This document shows, in pieces, positions 25,205 through 37,099 of a stretch of DNA of 64,000 bases. The notes under the pieces are model-generated. The model saw only the letters and a program-made list of their open reading frames with translations. It made no database searches and was not told the origin of the DNA. Each line of letters starts with the position of its first letter. Position 1 is the first letter of the stretch. The position numbers were made by a program, and so were the translations under genes. The stretch comes from Myrica gale. Its lineage: Eukaryota > Streptophyta > Magnoliopsida > Fagales > Myricaceae. The stretch covers positions 9,225,001 to 9,289,000 of the forward strand of contig OZ005621.1 in assembly GCA_963930655.1 (NCBI GenBank), given 5' to 3'.

Positions 25205-25360
25205 ACCAATTAGCTCTGTGTCATTCCCTGAAGCGAATGACGCATTCTGAAGCGAATGCAACATCAATTTGCTCTTTGTCATTCCCTGGAGAGAATGACA
25301 CATTTCATGAAGCGAATGAAAACATCAATATGCTCTTTGTCATTCCCTGAAGCGAATGAA
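25205..25360 (+). repeat. Degenerate minisatellite in the Copia gag region
   Basis: A unit containing TCATTCCCTGAAGCGAATG recurs three to four times with small changes, spaced about 65-75 bases and interleaved with shorter GAAGCGAATG copies. It lies within the eroded gag-pol interior. Confidence 0.65.
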
Positions 25361-25504
25361 ACCTCTTTGAAAAGAAGTGCGGTCCTAGACATGAGAAGAA
25401 TAAAAACAGAGGGGAGCATACTTCAAAAAGTCAAAACTCGTACCACTAGAAGTGGAACAAGGAGAAACACGAAAATGACAAAGGTTTGCAGAATAAACCT
25501 GTGA

Positions 25505-25580
25505 AGAATTATGAAGAAAATTGTTTTCGGTGTGGTATGAAAGCAAATTGGTCACGTACCTGTTGCATGCCAAATATGTG
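25505..25580 (+). pseudogene. Copia gag zinc knuckle remnant
   Basis: NYEENCFRCGMKANWSRTC has the CX2CX4HX4C spacing of retroviral nucleocapsid knuckles, but the His position is Asn. It is surrounded by stops. Confidence 0.6.
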
Positions 25581-27139
25581 GTAGACCAATATGAATATTC
25601 TAGAAAGAATACAGATAAAGGAACCGAAATAATTTTGATTGCATTGATTCCCCTGAAGGGATTTACGTTATGTTTTTGATTTCTTTGAATATTCTAACAT
25701 AAAAGTTGATCATTTGATAGGTGATGGAAATGTGTACACTCATCAAATGATTTATTTTATCATAATTTGTTTTTTCTATTATTTACAATGAAGTTTAATT
25801 TTTCATATATAGACTCATGTGTCATACTGATGAATTATTTCTTTTTTATGATTGATGAGTATTTATATCTTGCAAATAGTGCATCAATGCACACAATCTT
25901 TTAATGTTGGCAAAGTCAATATCATATAAGATCCAGCAGATCTGATTGAAGGCTCCAGAAGAGCAAATATAATGTTACCACTTTGCATCAATGATGCTTT
26001 GTATTCTTCTAAATCTAGAAGAAATATGTTATATTTTGAAGATATTTGTCATAATGGTTATCATATCAATACCAATAATGAAGGCAGAGACGAATATCTC
26101 TACATCAAACTTCAATGATTTTGGGCCAGAAGCTTGTATTAGAAACTCTTGTGGTTTATATTTCACAATCATGATGGTCATTGAAGCTAATGTATTGATG
26201 CACCAGAAGTGCTTTAAACAAAACATATTTTAAGATTTGGCACGTTCGTCTTGGTCATATGAGATTGATCATGATACATCGATTATCATATTAAGATAAT
26301 TCGATTGGATAATGTTGATAAGTTTTTATCTCCAATTTTCAATAATGATTGTATGTCAATTAGAATTGATGTTGAACATCATGTTGATGTACATAGTTAA
26401 AATCGTTTAGCTGAACTATTTATTAAAAATGCTTCAACTAATTGTTAGAATTTTGCTTATGATAATAAAATTGTTGGCATTTGCTTTGGGTACATGCTAT
26501 ATTATATGTTATATCTTTAATTGGACATCATTTGGTTGTGCTATCTACATTTCGATTACACTCATTTAGTATTCTCATATGGGTTCTCAATGTAGACTTA
26601 ATATTTATGTTGATTGTGATTCTCTATCTGCTAATAGATATCTCGAAACATTAACTGTTGATGTGTTTAAGACACGTTTCAATTATTTTCATTTTGATGA
26701 AATTATTTTCCCACCAATAGGTGGTAAACATTCGTTGCCTGAAGCAAGAAGTGAGATTACTAGAAACTATTCAATGTTCTCTCATTTTGATCCTCCACCA
26801 ATCAATGTGAACTAGAAGTTCAAAGGGTCATTCATTTGCAAAATATTGTAAATCAACTACCGGATGTTTTTACTGATAATAAAGGAATTGTGAAATTTCA
26901 CATTCCAACTTCTAATGCTCCGGTTCAAATTGAAGTCCCTGCAGGACAATCAATGAATATAGCAGAAAAATAGTCTAAGGCATGCCTGAAGCATGGAAGA
27001 CCATTTGGTTTAAACAGATAAATTTCTCCAGAAGAAGAAAGCACAAAGAAAAGAAACTCCTGAAATGTACATAACTCCTGAAGAGCATATAACTCCTGAA
27101 GAGCATATAATTCTTGAAGAGAATTAAAGTGTACATAAC

Positions 27140-29060
27140 TTCTGAAGAGAATAGAGCTCTTGAAGAAAATATACCCACAAAACAAGCAACAAAAGTTATT
27201 GATCCGTTCAGACTTTCTGGACCCAAATCTCCTGGAATAGCACCTCCTGAAGAGGAATCTCCCGAAGTGATATCTCTTGAAGAGAAACCTCTCGATGAGG
27301 AACCGGTACCGGTGAATAACGAGATCTCATTTCATTACACAAGTATAGGTGATAAATGGGATAGAGACAAAATCGTTATCGACAACGTATTCTTATATAT
27401 AATTCATATTGATATTACCAGAAGTAATGATCAAGTAGAACCACAATCCGTCGAATAATGTCGACGTAGAAATGATTGGCCAATATGAAAATAGACAATT
27501 CTGGTAGAATTGAACTCTTTAACAAAACAAGTATTTGGACCTGTAGTCCAGACACCTGAAGATGTCATGCCTGTTGGATGCAAGTGGGTCTTTGTGCAAA
27601 AAAAAAAGAGAAAAACGAGATAATGTGATACAAAACACAACTCCTAGCCTAAGGTTTCTCGCAGAAACCTGATATTGAATTATGAAAAATATATTCACTC
27701 GTAGTGGATGTAATTACATTCAGATTTGTTTTATCAGCTTGGTATTAACAGAAAGTCCAGATATGCGGTTAATAAATGTGGTCACCACGTATTGATATAG
27801 ATCAATTGATACTGATATATATATATATATATATGAAAATCCCTGAAGGATATAATGTCTGAAGCATATGATGAAATTCCCTGAAGGATATAAAATACCT
27901 GAAGCATATGATGAAATTCCCTGAAGGATATAAAATACTTGAAACATATGGTTTAAAAATCTTGAAGATTTTAAGCTACAAATATATGTATATGAGTTGA
28001 AACAATTCGGATGCATGTGGTACAATCGTCTAAATAAATACCTCTTGAAGAATGGATTTGAGAACAATTTGATTTTTCCATGCATTTTTATTAAGAAAAT
28101 AGAATCCGAATTTATTATTGTGACAATTTATGTTTATGATTTAAATATTGTCGAGACTCCTGAAGAGATCGCAAAACCGTTACTTGTTTAAAGAATAAGA
28201 TAACAGATCTTGGTAAATTGGATTTTGTCTCGACTTGGAGTTTGAGCATTTTCCAAGTGAAATGATTTTTATTGATTGTTATATACTAAAAAGGTCCTGA
28301 AACTTTATATGTATAAATCTCATCTTTTGAGTACTTAATCAATGGTTGTGCGACTATATGTGAAGAAAGATCATTTTCATCCTGAAGATGAAGAAGATAT
28401 TTTTGGTTAAAAGTACAAATTCTCAGTACAATTGGTGCTCTAACGTACCTTGCAAATTGCACTGGTCTTTATATAGTATTTGCAATTAAATTGCTTGCTA
28501 GATATAGTCTACACCAACTTGGAGACATATAGTGTTATCTCCAAGGCACAATTGACATGAAGTTACTTTATCTTAAAAAAAAAATCTACTGCCTAGTTAG
28601 TTGGTTTTGCAGATGCAGATTATTTATCTGATCCTTATAAAGATCGATCATATACTGGATATTTGTTTGCCTGTGGAAGTATTGCTATATTCATGGAGCT
28701 CTGTCAAGCAAACAATATTGATACCTCTTCAAATCACTCGGAAATAGTTGTGATTCACAAAGACAAGCTGAGAATGTGAGTGGTTGAAATCAGTGATTCG
28801 ATATATTTAAGAAAAGTATGGTCTTTCGACAATTAAAGGTAGCCAAATACCATTGTACGAAGACAATGCTGCTTGTATTACACAAACTATAAGAGGTTAT
28901 GTTAAAGGTGGTATAATCCTACAAGCTTCAAAAAAGCGATCAAATCAGTATCCATCAGATAGTATTAAGTGATTGGTAGATTTATTCATCAAAGTATTAT
29001 CAAGTGCAACATTCAAGAAGATATTGCACAACATTCGAATGCGACGGCTCAAAAATTTTC
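27140..29060 (+). pseudogene. Copia pol remnants (reverse transcriptase and RNase H)
   Basis: Ordered fragments: the pre-RT segment EPQSVE..RRRNDWP; VMPVGCKWVFVQKK (the CKWVFK-type RT start); repeated IPEGYK units; FGCMWYNRLNKYLLKNGFEN; IIVTIYVYDLNIV, where the catalytic YVDD has become YVYD; and the RNase H pieces GFADADYLSDPYKDRSYTGY and SNHSEIVV. The order is the normal Copia order on the plus strand. Many stops and frameshifts and the lost catalytic Asp make it inactive. Confidence 0.85.
27838..27960 (+). repeat. In-frame CCTGAAG repeat in the Copia RT region
   Basis: GAAATTCCCTGAAGGATATAA-type units recur three times with alternating CTGAAGCATATGATG, encoding (D)EIPEGYKIPEAY-like repeats. 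The parent Copia clade has one or two such units, so this looks like local tandem expansion. Confidence 0.65.
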
Positions 29061-29109
29061 ATTATGAAGCTCATCGTACTTTTGAGGGGGAGTCTACTAG
29101 TTTGATACA

Positions 29110-29285
29110 GATTGTACTCTTTTTCCTTCGCTAAGGTTTTGTCCCATTGGGTTTTCCTTTGCAAGGTTTTAATGAGACAATCTTCTACCACTCAAAGAAA
29201 CACACAAATAATGTACTCTTTTTCCTTCGCTATTGGTTTTTTCCCATTGGGTTTTCCTCGGCAAGGTTTTAATGAGGCATATTCG
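29110..29285 (+). repeat. Imperfect tandem duplication before the Copia 3' LTR
   Basis: A block running TACTCTTTTTCCTTCGCTA through GCAAGGTTTTAATGAG occurs at about 29115-29175 and again at about 29214-29274. It lies in the non-coding tail just upstream of the purine tract. Confidence 0.7.
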
Positions 29286-29310
29286 CTGTGTATGGTCATC
29301 CAAGGGGGAG

Positions 29311-29580
29311 TGTTATGAATATTATGAGTTATTATGGATGACCGTTACACCCGTTACACCTTATACCAACCGTTACTTTTTCTCACAATTATGTACCTTT
29401 TTAATTCCATTTGAATTTCTTTTAATTCTATGTATCTCCTCTATACCTATATAAATGGGTATTGAGATGAATTATGATATACAACAATATTTAGAATATA
29501 TCATAGTTCCTGAAGAACTATTGCTCTCTTTCTCTCTTTGTTTCGCTTCCTAGATCGTATTGTTCCTTAGTTTTACAACA
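29311..29580 (+). repeat. 3' LTR of the Copia element
   Basis: 270 bases, TG...CA, matching the 5' LTR apart from short indels. It is preceded directly by AAGGGGGAG. Confidence 0.9.
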
Positions 29581-29585
29581 GATAG

Positions 29586-31030
29586 AAATATCTAGATATT
29601 TTAGTTAAAATGTTTGGCTAAAAATAAATTTGTAAATCTATATAAAAGCTAAAGCTTCACCCTTTTGTACAAGCCCAAAAGAGGCCAAGTTTAAGAAATT
29701 GTAAATTCCTATTCCAACACTCATCAGATACACTGCATCTATGAGTAGAAGCCCGTACTTCTTCCAACCATTAACCTATGGCCCTTAGGGGCCACATAGG
29801 CTCTTTAATTAATTTCAAAAGAAATATGTCCAGATTATTTTGGAAACTACGTTAAATTATTATAACCTCAATTTGATAATTTAGCAAGTATCCAACTTAA
29901 GCCTCCATGGTTTTGCATTTATCTTTTGATTTGAAGTGGAAATTGGAATGTTCTGATGTGCCAATACATAGTTAAATTACACTAATTATTCATAGTATCT
30001 AAGAGTCAAACACCATATGAGTAAAGAAATCTAAGCTTGATGACTAATAAAAAAAATGACCCATTTGCTTGCTTGAGGGCCCAAGAAACAGGGAAGATAA
30101 TTGAATAGTCTCAACTGATCCTATTGGCAGTCTCGCCCTAAAATTTCTATTCAAAAAATATAAACAAAAAAAAGAAACAAAAGGCAATAATATAATAACT
30201 TAATAGAACAGCCGCCTATAATGAAACAGCCAATAGTGCCTGTTCTGCTCCCTCTTGCTAATTGCTATTTCTCTCTCTCTCTCGCTCGCAATTTTCCTTC
30301 ACCACCATCGTCACCATCTTCTTCGTAACCATACCCGTTCTCACACTAACTTTCTTTTCTCTCACCAGCTCTGAGCTTGACGACACAATCTTCCTGAGAA
30401 ATTCGAAGCCACTCTATCGAGCTACCTCTACCTCGGTGCGTCCGACAAGTCACAAACTGTGACATTTTCCGTCAATTTCTTTCTTTTCTTTTTTTACGGG
30501 CTCACAAAGTTTCGCTCACCTGCTTCCTGATTTCGTGCGTTCTGGTCCCTGAGTCTGTTTTTTCTGGGTTAAAGGGGGCTAGGATTGCTTCTAATAGTTC
30601 GTAATTTTATGGAAGTCAACTCTTGGTCTCGTTATTGTTATCATTTTTCCAGCTGTTTATAATATAAACTGGGTTCGTTCTTCTTGCTAACGTTTTGATT
30701 CTTATCAAAACGCGTGTTGTTCCTACAATGCTGCCTCAGCTGCACAGCCCACCCGAGACTTCGCATTCTCTGCAACAACAAATTGGTTTCAACGTCAATA
30801 GCGTGGAAAGAGATATTCAGTCCTTCTCCATAAGGTGATTCCATTTAGCATACATAGGTTTTCACTATTGATGTTTTTTTGTCTTTTCTGACCTTCTTTT
30901 CTCAGTATTTTATGCACTGCATGGTCTTCGATGTTGCACTTGATCTCATGCACTGCATTTTACTGAGCCGATTGATATTTCGTCAGTGACACTATGCAAT
31001 TTGCTTTCCTTAGACTTAATTATTTCAAGA
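29586..31030. other. Intergenic region upstream of the 31-32 kb gene remnant
   Basis: A CT microsatellite at about 30269-30285 is followed by a 66-codon frame (30262-30462) with a hydrophobic N-terminal stretch (TIVTIFFVTIPVLTLTFF). It could be the leader exon of the next unit, but I cannot connect it by splicing with confidence. The rest is A/T-rich and uninformative. Confidence 0.35.
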
Positions 31031-32416
31031 ATGGAAAAAGTTCCAAAACTCTGCTTCCCATGGGATGATGCAAATAGACGGGTGAGTATACCTTGACTTA
31101 ACTAAAGGAGGATCTAACTGAATATTGGTCAAATGTTTTGATCCATTAGTTTATCGACTTGGCATGCGTTTGACTTCCAATGTTGAAGTTTAGGACTCTT
31201 TTGCTGAGCAAATTCCCCTTCTTATATTTGGTTTTTGTGTCCAACAATTGTCCTATTTTAAGCTCTTTATCTGTATTCTTTAAAATTCTGATAGGTCCTC
31301 CTTTTACTAGTTTTTGAGGTTTAATTTCCTTTTCCTTTGATTACTGCTTGACTAACCCCACCACATGTTTTTTTGCGGACTAGTACAATTATCTATTTTT
31401 TTGTGTGTAAGTCCAATAATGGATTCACGTATTTCTGATAACTGTCTGTATTGCAGACAGTATGTTCTTGCATCTCGTCAAAAAGACATCTTACTTAGTT
31501 GGCCATTCCCAGAGAAATACCTGCGAATTTGTTTCAAGCACAGTATCAGAGATGTATTGCCACCCTTTGAACCCCACAGTTCAGCTATTCAGTCACTCAG
31601 ACAGGGTGTACGATTCAAGTCTTCCGAACAAGATAATGACAAGGCTGATTCCTTTGACTGTGAAGTACCATGTTTCATTGAGGAGGATAAACTTATAAAA
31701 AATGAGTGTGCTGCGTCTTCTTATGGAGAAATATCAAAGGTTTCCAGCCAGGATTCTGATTTATCTCTTATTAGCAATAGCTGCAAGCTGCTTGTAGAGA
31801 ATGATCACCTTACTTCTGATGTCCTAGTCCCCACAGTTCAACCTTCAACCAGAATGCCTAGTTTGCACCTCAATGTTCACCTGAATAGTACATCATGGAT
31901 TTCCTCCTAGACGCTGAGGCACAAGAGAAAAAGACGTAAAGGGCAACGTAAGAAGCGGTCAATGGTTGATATTTTATCCGCAGCCAAGCATTGTACTCTG
32001 GAGGATCTTTATAGAATTAACAGAATATTGGGATGTGGTCCAGCAAAGGCCCCAGAACAAGGGGGTGAAGGAAATGAAAGGTTGGCCAATATTGAGTATA
32101 ATTGTGAATCTGAGCTAACAAATGAGTCCTTAGAGAAGAACATCGAAAGAAAAGATTGTGAAGCAGTGACCATAAATACACTGCAAGACAAAAGATGGGC
32201 AGTAAAGTTGAAGTTCAGTGGACCCAAACCCCATTAAGGAAACACAATCTAGAACATTTCGGCGGCATATTTCAAGGTACAATTTCGGGCTCCATAATCT
32301 CTACCCTCCAAACAATTCCTGATGTATTCTATTCTGATATTGACTCTCAAAGTTCTAACGGCTTATTGAAGAAATTTAAAAGAAAATCCTGGATGAGTAA
32401 GCCTAAAAGCCTATGA
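31031..32416 (+). pseudogene. Unassigned plant protein gene, remnant with in-frame stop
   Basis: A short exon from the ATG at 31031 (MEKVPKLCFPWDDANRR) ends at a consensus donor (31082). A longer coding block from about 31395 carries CLYCRQYVLASRQKDI and WPFPEKYLRICFKHSIRDV followed by LPPFEP. It then has a Ser/Asp-rich linker and, past a TAG at 31908-31910 in the same frame, a very basic stretch, RHKRKRRKGQRKKRSMVDI, before CTLEDLYRINRILG. A further frame change occurs near 32200. The basic stretch resembles a nuclear localisation signal. I believe similar uncharacterised plant proteins exist, but I cannot name the family. The exon junction between 31081 and 31395 does not keep frame with any acceptor I found, which supports decay. 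A sequencing error at the TAG is the alternative. Confidence 0.55.
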
Positions 32417-33360
32417 AAAGCGAAGTTAGAAAGTAAAGTTCTGAACATCAAATGACAGCTGGAGTCTTTGATAATCCATGGAATTAGTGCGGAGTTAATG
32501 TTTTCTATCTTCCACAACAACGTCAAGAACATCCTGCTTATTGCTCCTTTTTTTAGCTTGTGCAACTATTTTCTTTATTTTTTTGCACAAATAGTGTGTT
32601 TGATCTCATCAGGAATACCACTAGATGATTAGAATTTTTAAGTTTTATTTTGTACACAAGTTGGAAGCGTGCCAATTGTCTGTCTCATGCTTATCACCAC
32701 AACACATAACTTGTGCACACAAAAACCTCCAGCGTACCAGAAGAAGAAGTTGCTTAAGATATCCATGGTAAATTCCCCACCAATTGTCTTTGTTCTTTTG
32801 GGGTTTTTGCTTTAGATATCTTTGGGCATATTCCTCACCAATGCTAAAGAGTAACGGAGTTAAAAATAGCTGCTAGGCACACTGCGTAGATTGCACTTTG
32901 CTTTTGGTCCTGAGTATTTTGCAAGATGTGTGATCTGGCAAGTCACCATGCTGGAAGTTCCATTTCACATGTCACGGTTAATGGCTTTACCCTCCATGGC
33001 CTCTCGTTAGTTTCTTTTAGCTTGGTGCTCTGGCCTATTGATATTGCTAAAAAATTATATTTTAATGGTGTGTTAAGGAACTGACTTGTTTTTGGAACTA
33101 ATTGAGGCCGGCCTATATCCATTTACGTCTCTGGTGATGATATTTTTTGTGTTGTAACTTCTACCCATGTCATTTTTGCCCCCACCCCCTTTTTTGTCAG
33201 AGGCCTCCAATGCATATGTTCAAAACAACCTGATCCCTTTTTCTCTTATCCTCTTCTAGCAGTAACATAGTTTCGTTATCAATATAATGCGATCTGCAAA
33301 CAATATGCACTAAGGGACCTCATCCTAAATATCTAGTAGGTTCATCCTTAATTGAAACAA
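32417..33360. other. Non-coding stretch after the gene remnant
   Basis: Probably 3' flank; no open frame or repeat that I recognise. Confidence 0.35.
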
Positions 33361-34200
33361 GGGATAAAGTCACTTTGAACTCTTGAACTACCAAGGTAAC
33401 TTCAAACAGGACCCTAAACTACTATTCTTGACACATTAAGCCCTCCAACTTCCACATTCAATCAAATTGAGTCCTCCATCCAGATTTACCATAGAAATTG
33501 ACAGAACCTTGGTCACGCGCACCACACGTGACATTTTTTCTGCTTGATCTGACCAACATACCCTCAACCTCAAATCGCATAATATTATTAAGGGGAAAAG
33601 TTACTTTGAGCCCTAAAACTACTTGATAATTTCATACAGATATCCAAACTACAAATCTTTACACATTAAGCTCTCAAACTTCCACAATCAATCAAATTGA
33701 GACAGAAGACATCGATAATTAAACGATGACTTTGAACTGATGATGTTGCCGGATATAGAGCTGACCGGGTGTCTGGCAATTGTCGATGTTGTTGCTGATG
33801 GGTTGGATCACGAGGGTGGGGTATGAAAAATCAATCAAATTGAGTCATCCATCTAGATTTACTATCGAAACTGACGGAACCTTGTTCATGCGCACCGCAC
33901 GTGACATTTTTTCTGCTTGGCCTTACCAACGTACCTTCAACCTCAAAGTGGGTAGTATTATTAAAAGGAAAAGTCACTTTGAGCCCCCAAATACCTAGAC
34001 AAATTACAAATCTTGACACATTAAACTCTCCAACTTCCACAATCAATCAAACTGAGACCGAAAACATCAATAATGAAACAACGATGTCTTTGAACTGATG
34101 ACGTTGCCAGATATAGAGCTGATCGGATGTCTGGCGATGGTTGGTGGGGGTCGCTGATGTGTTGGATCACGGGGGTGGGGTATGGAAAGGAATGGCTATG
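33361..34200. repeat. Clustered MITE-like units with a 367-bp tandem duplication
   Basis: Left-end-like sequence (GGAAAAGTCACTTTGAGCCC and variants) occurs at about 33361, 33594 and 33961. The blocks starting at 33594 and 33961 continue in parallel through CAATCAATCAAATTGAGAC to GGATCACGRGGGTGGGGTATG, so a unit of about 367 bases is tandemly duplicated. The same termini occur at 35544. The family is non-coding and looks like a non-autonomous DNA element. Confidence 0.6.
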
Positions 34201-34411
34201 GTTTTTGTCAAACAAATTGAGAATTTTTTTTTTATCGGGAGAGGGCAACGGGTTAAATATTTTGAAGTGGCCATGCTAACTTCAAAAGCCTCCATCGGGG
34301 CCCCCAGTGAGGTCTCCCAATCTCTGATTGTTGCTCACGTGGCACATGTTTTACAGCCCTTGTATAACTGATGCCACGTTCACGGAATGACCACAGAAAG
34401 AGTACTCCGAG

Positions 34412-34803
34412 TAGGGTTGTCCAAATTTCGGTCCGGGCCGGTTCAGTCCGGTTTGGCTTGCCAAACCGGCCATTTTATAGAGTATATAGACCGGACCGGT
34501 CATATGACCAGTACGGTCCGGTCCTGTCCCCGGTTTCGCCGGGTCGGTTTAGGTCATACCATTTTGGGCCGGTTTTGGGTTGGGTCATGCCATTTTGGGC
34601 TGGTTTTGGGGTTGGGTCGTGCTATTTTGGGCCAATTTCCGGTTTGGAGAGGTATACTCCGGTCCGGTCCCTGGTTTTCATGAGGGTAACCCTGAACCGA
34701 ACCGGAATACACCGGTTTACCGGTCCGGTCAACCCGGTTTCTAAAAAGTTCACCGGTTTTGTCCAAAACCGGTCCGGTCTGGCCGGTATTTTGGACAGCC
34801 CTA
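34412..34803. mobile_element. hAT-type MITE rich in CCGGTCCGG motifs
   Basis: Ends are TAGGGTTGTCCAAATTTCGG and, on the other side, TATTTTGGACAGCCCTA, an imperfect terminal inverted repeat. Flanking 8-mers are ACTCCGAG and CTCCGGAG, a near match. The interior is dominated by GGTCCGG/CCGGTTT motifs in both directions, so it could fold into a long hairpin. No coding content. Confidence 0.6.
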
Positions 34804-34811
34804 CTCCGGAG

Positions 34812-35543
34812 TTGCCTAATTAGGTGACCATCTTGATTGGTTTATCGAAATATAGAGGCCTCAAAATCTTTCTTAATATACTATATTAAAAAATGTATAA
34901 TATTATTCTTTTTTCTGGTAAAAAAAAAGAGAATAATATTATACATTTTTTAAATTATTCAAATACTTAAAAAGTTAACTTAAAAGCTACCTCAAATAGC
35001 GTATGAAGAGTTTTTAATTCTTAGGTTTTTTATTACAAAAAAAAACTTATTAAATCGTCCAACTTTTTTAGTCCGTAATTTTAGCTAGCAGTTTAAATTG
35101 ACCACCTTATGAAGTCTCCTAAATTAAATCTATTAGTTGCTAATTGATCCAAACAAAATATCTCATGCATAAACTCTCCTTAATTAAAATACTAGCATCT
35201 ACTTATTTGTTAGCCGTTTAAGCTTACCATCTACACTATTTAATTTGTTTTTTACCCCTAATTACTTCATCAGTCCTTGTGGTTTTTCCCTTTTAAGTTA
35301 TTCAAATGTATTGTTTTGGCTTTTCTATCTTTTCTCATTTCTCTGTCATTTTTTACACCGTCTTTTTATTTTTATTTCATGCGGCATTTTTGTCTGTGAT
35401 AAAAAGATTGTTTTAACTTTTACAATCTTTGATTTCATCTATATAGAGTATCTTTATTTAATTTTATATTTCGTTATCTTGTATTTTATATTATTATTTT
35501 TTTGTGTTGAGTTTTACTTTTTTTTACAATTTAATATATTAGT
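34812..35543. other. A/T-rich non-coding stretch
   Basis: It contains a short inverted repeat around 34893-34955 (TATAATATTATTC and its complement). T-rich open frames in 35245-35559 are compositional artefacts. Confidence 0.4.
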
Positions 35544-35790
35544 GGAAAAGTCATTTTGAGCCCTCGAGCTACCAAGGCAATTTCAAATAGGACCCAGGCA
35601 TGTTGGTCAGATCAAGCAGAAAAAATGTCACGTGTGGTGCGCTTGACCTAAGTTCCGTCAGTTTTGGACAGTAAATCTGAATATAAGGTTTAATTTGATT
35701 GATTGTGGAAGTTGGCTGACTTAATATGACAAGATTGGTAGTTTGGGGTTCTATTTGAAATTGCTTTGGTAGTTTGAGATTTACTTTTCC
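35544..35790. mobile_element. MITE with long terminal inverted repeats
   Basis: The left end, GGAAAAGTCATTTTGAGCC, continues with GAGCTACCAAGGCAATTTC. The right end, read in reverse complement, gives GGAAAAGTAAATCTC and ACTACCAAAGCAATTTC. The arms are about 50 bases and clearly similar. It shares its end with the units at 33361-33961. I did not find a target duplication. Confidence 0.6.
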
Positions 35791-37099
35791 CCTTCAAACA
35801 AAAAGATAACTCAAAGTTCATCCTTGATGTAATCCTATCGTAACTGGAAACTCCTAGGCATTCTTCCAAAAGTTCTTTATGGGTTATTTTCTCCCACGTG
35901 CATATGTTTTTGACATTGACAAACAAAATTGGAACATGCTTTGTTTTCTAAGACCTAGGGCATTACCTCCTTGGAACCCTATCATATACTTTTTCTTAGA
36001 CAATATAAGGCATATGAAGGTCTTTGTGAAGGTCTTCTATGTGTTTTGCAGAATAAGAAGGGAGGATAGAAGGATGCGAAGATACCAACATTTATGGTAC
36101 TAGATGTTCAAATTGTCATAAGGAGGATAAATCTGAGTAGAGTGCATGGCGCTAACTACTGAGGCAAACATCGAGGGATGAACTTTTCTTCTTCCCTGCA
36201 TATAATTTTACAGGACACAACGAAATCTTGAAGGAAGAAGAACCTAGAGTGCATATAAATTCAAGGACAGGGCAGAGAGAGGTCCAGTCTGTATATTTAG
36301 GAGAATAATTTGTGACCCTTTCCAAAGACAGTTGGTCTGTCTGTGTTATCAAAGCATTTAAAACAGAGCAATGTGTAATGCTTTTATGACATTGAAGTGT
36401 TAGTGTAGAATGACCTATTTACATAGAAGGCAAAAGATTAAGACCCAGATATACAAATATGTATGAGCGCATGGAAAATAAAAGGGTCAAATACAATTTT
36501 TTTACCAATATGCTGAAGGGATATTTGTACTTTGTACCCTAAAATATCAACTTTAAAGATTGCACCCTTAAACTACCAATGCTTGATGCTACTCACTCTT
36601 CATCTAAAACTAGACGAAAAGGTGGTCACTTTGTCTTACTGGGAGATGAACCATCTTAAAGTACTTGAGCTATAACTTAGAATGAATGAATCTAGGTGTG
36701 TTCTGTTGTTCATGATGATGAAACACTTCTGGACAAGCTTCCATGTCCAGAACCCATCCACTACTGATCATTGAATAATCATTTCCGAATTGGAAAGAGA
36801 GAATCTGTGCTTTAAATTTGTTCGGGTTCTAGCAATGAACCGCTAATGTCTCCGAGTCTTGAGCCGGCGTAATGGAGTAGCAAGCAGTCACCGATTAGCT
36901 GGGGAGGGTCACAAGCTCAAGCTTCTGCGACAACACTCTTGATTCCAATGGCACACTGGTAGGCTAGTCCGTTTGTGCTTTCGGTTGTTTTATCGTTTGT
37001 TACCAAGTGTTCTCCATTAACCCGTGAAATAGCCAATGAAGTATGCATCAAAAGTTTTTCCTTCTGGTTGTTGTTTTGATGAGATCAAAATTAGAAACG
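35791..37099. other. Non-coding stretch
   Basis: Short open frames only. Around 36480-36610 there is a 'TACCCTAAA..CTTAAACTACCAA' passage resembling termini of the nearby MITE families, without a clear partner. Confidence 0.4.

Larger units (their letters stand above)
24345..29580 (+). mobile_element. Ty1/Copia LTR retrotransposon, eroded
   Basis: The LTRs at 24345-24594 and 29311-29580 begin TGTTATGAATATTATG and end TTTTACAACA. They differ mainly by two short indels, including extra bases in the 3' copy near the CCGTTAC motif. Flanks are TATAG on the left (24340-24344) and GATAG on the right (29581-29585), a 5-bp target duplication with one change. A putative primer site (TTATCAGCACGAAGC) follows the 5' LTR, and a purine tract (AAGGGGGAG) precedes the 3' LTR. 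The interior shows gag and pol only as fragments. Confidence 0.92.

Noticed and set aside
25205..25360. Repeats that could suggest a CRISPR-like array
   Set aside because: The units are degenerate, unevenly spaced and lie inside a eukaryotic Copia element; CRISPR arrays do not occur in plant nuclear DNA.
31365..31440. Use of 31365 as the start of the second exon of the 31-32 kb gene
   Set aside because: The first residues (MFFCGLVQLSIFLC) lie in intron-like T-rich DNA before an acceptor-like TGTAAG; they are probably not coding.
35245..35559. 104-codon Phe/Leu/Tyr-rich frame resembling a membrane protein
   Set aside because: Hydrophobicity comes from T-rich composition; no start context, no homologous motif, and it runs into a MITE.
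36830..36990. Possible structured RNA or tRNA
   Set aside because: I could not fold a cloverleaf or find paired box A and box B motifs at proper spacing.
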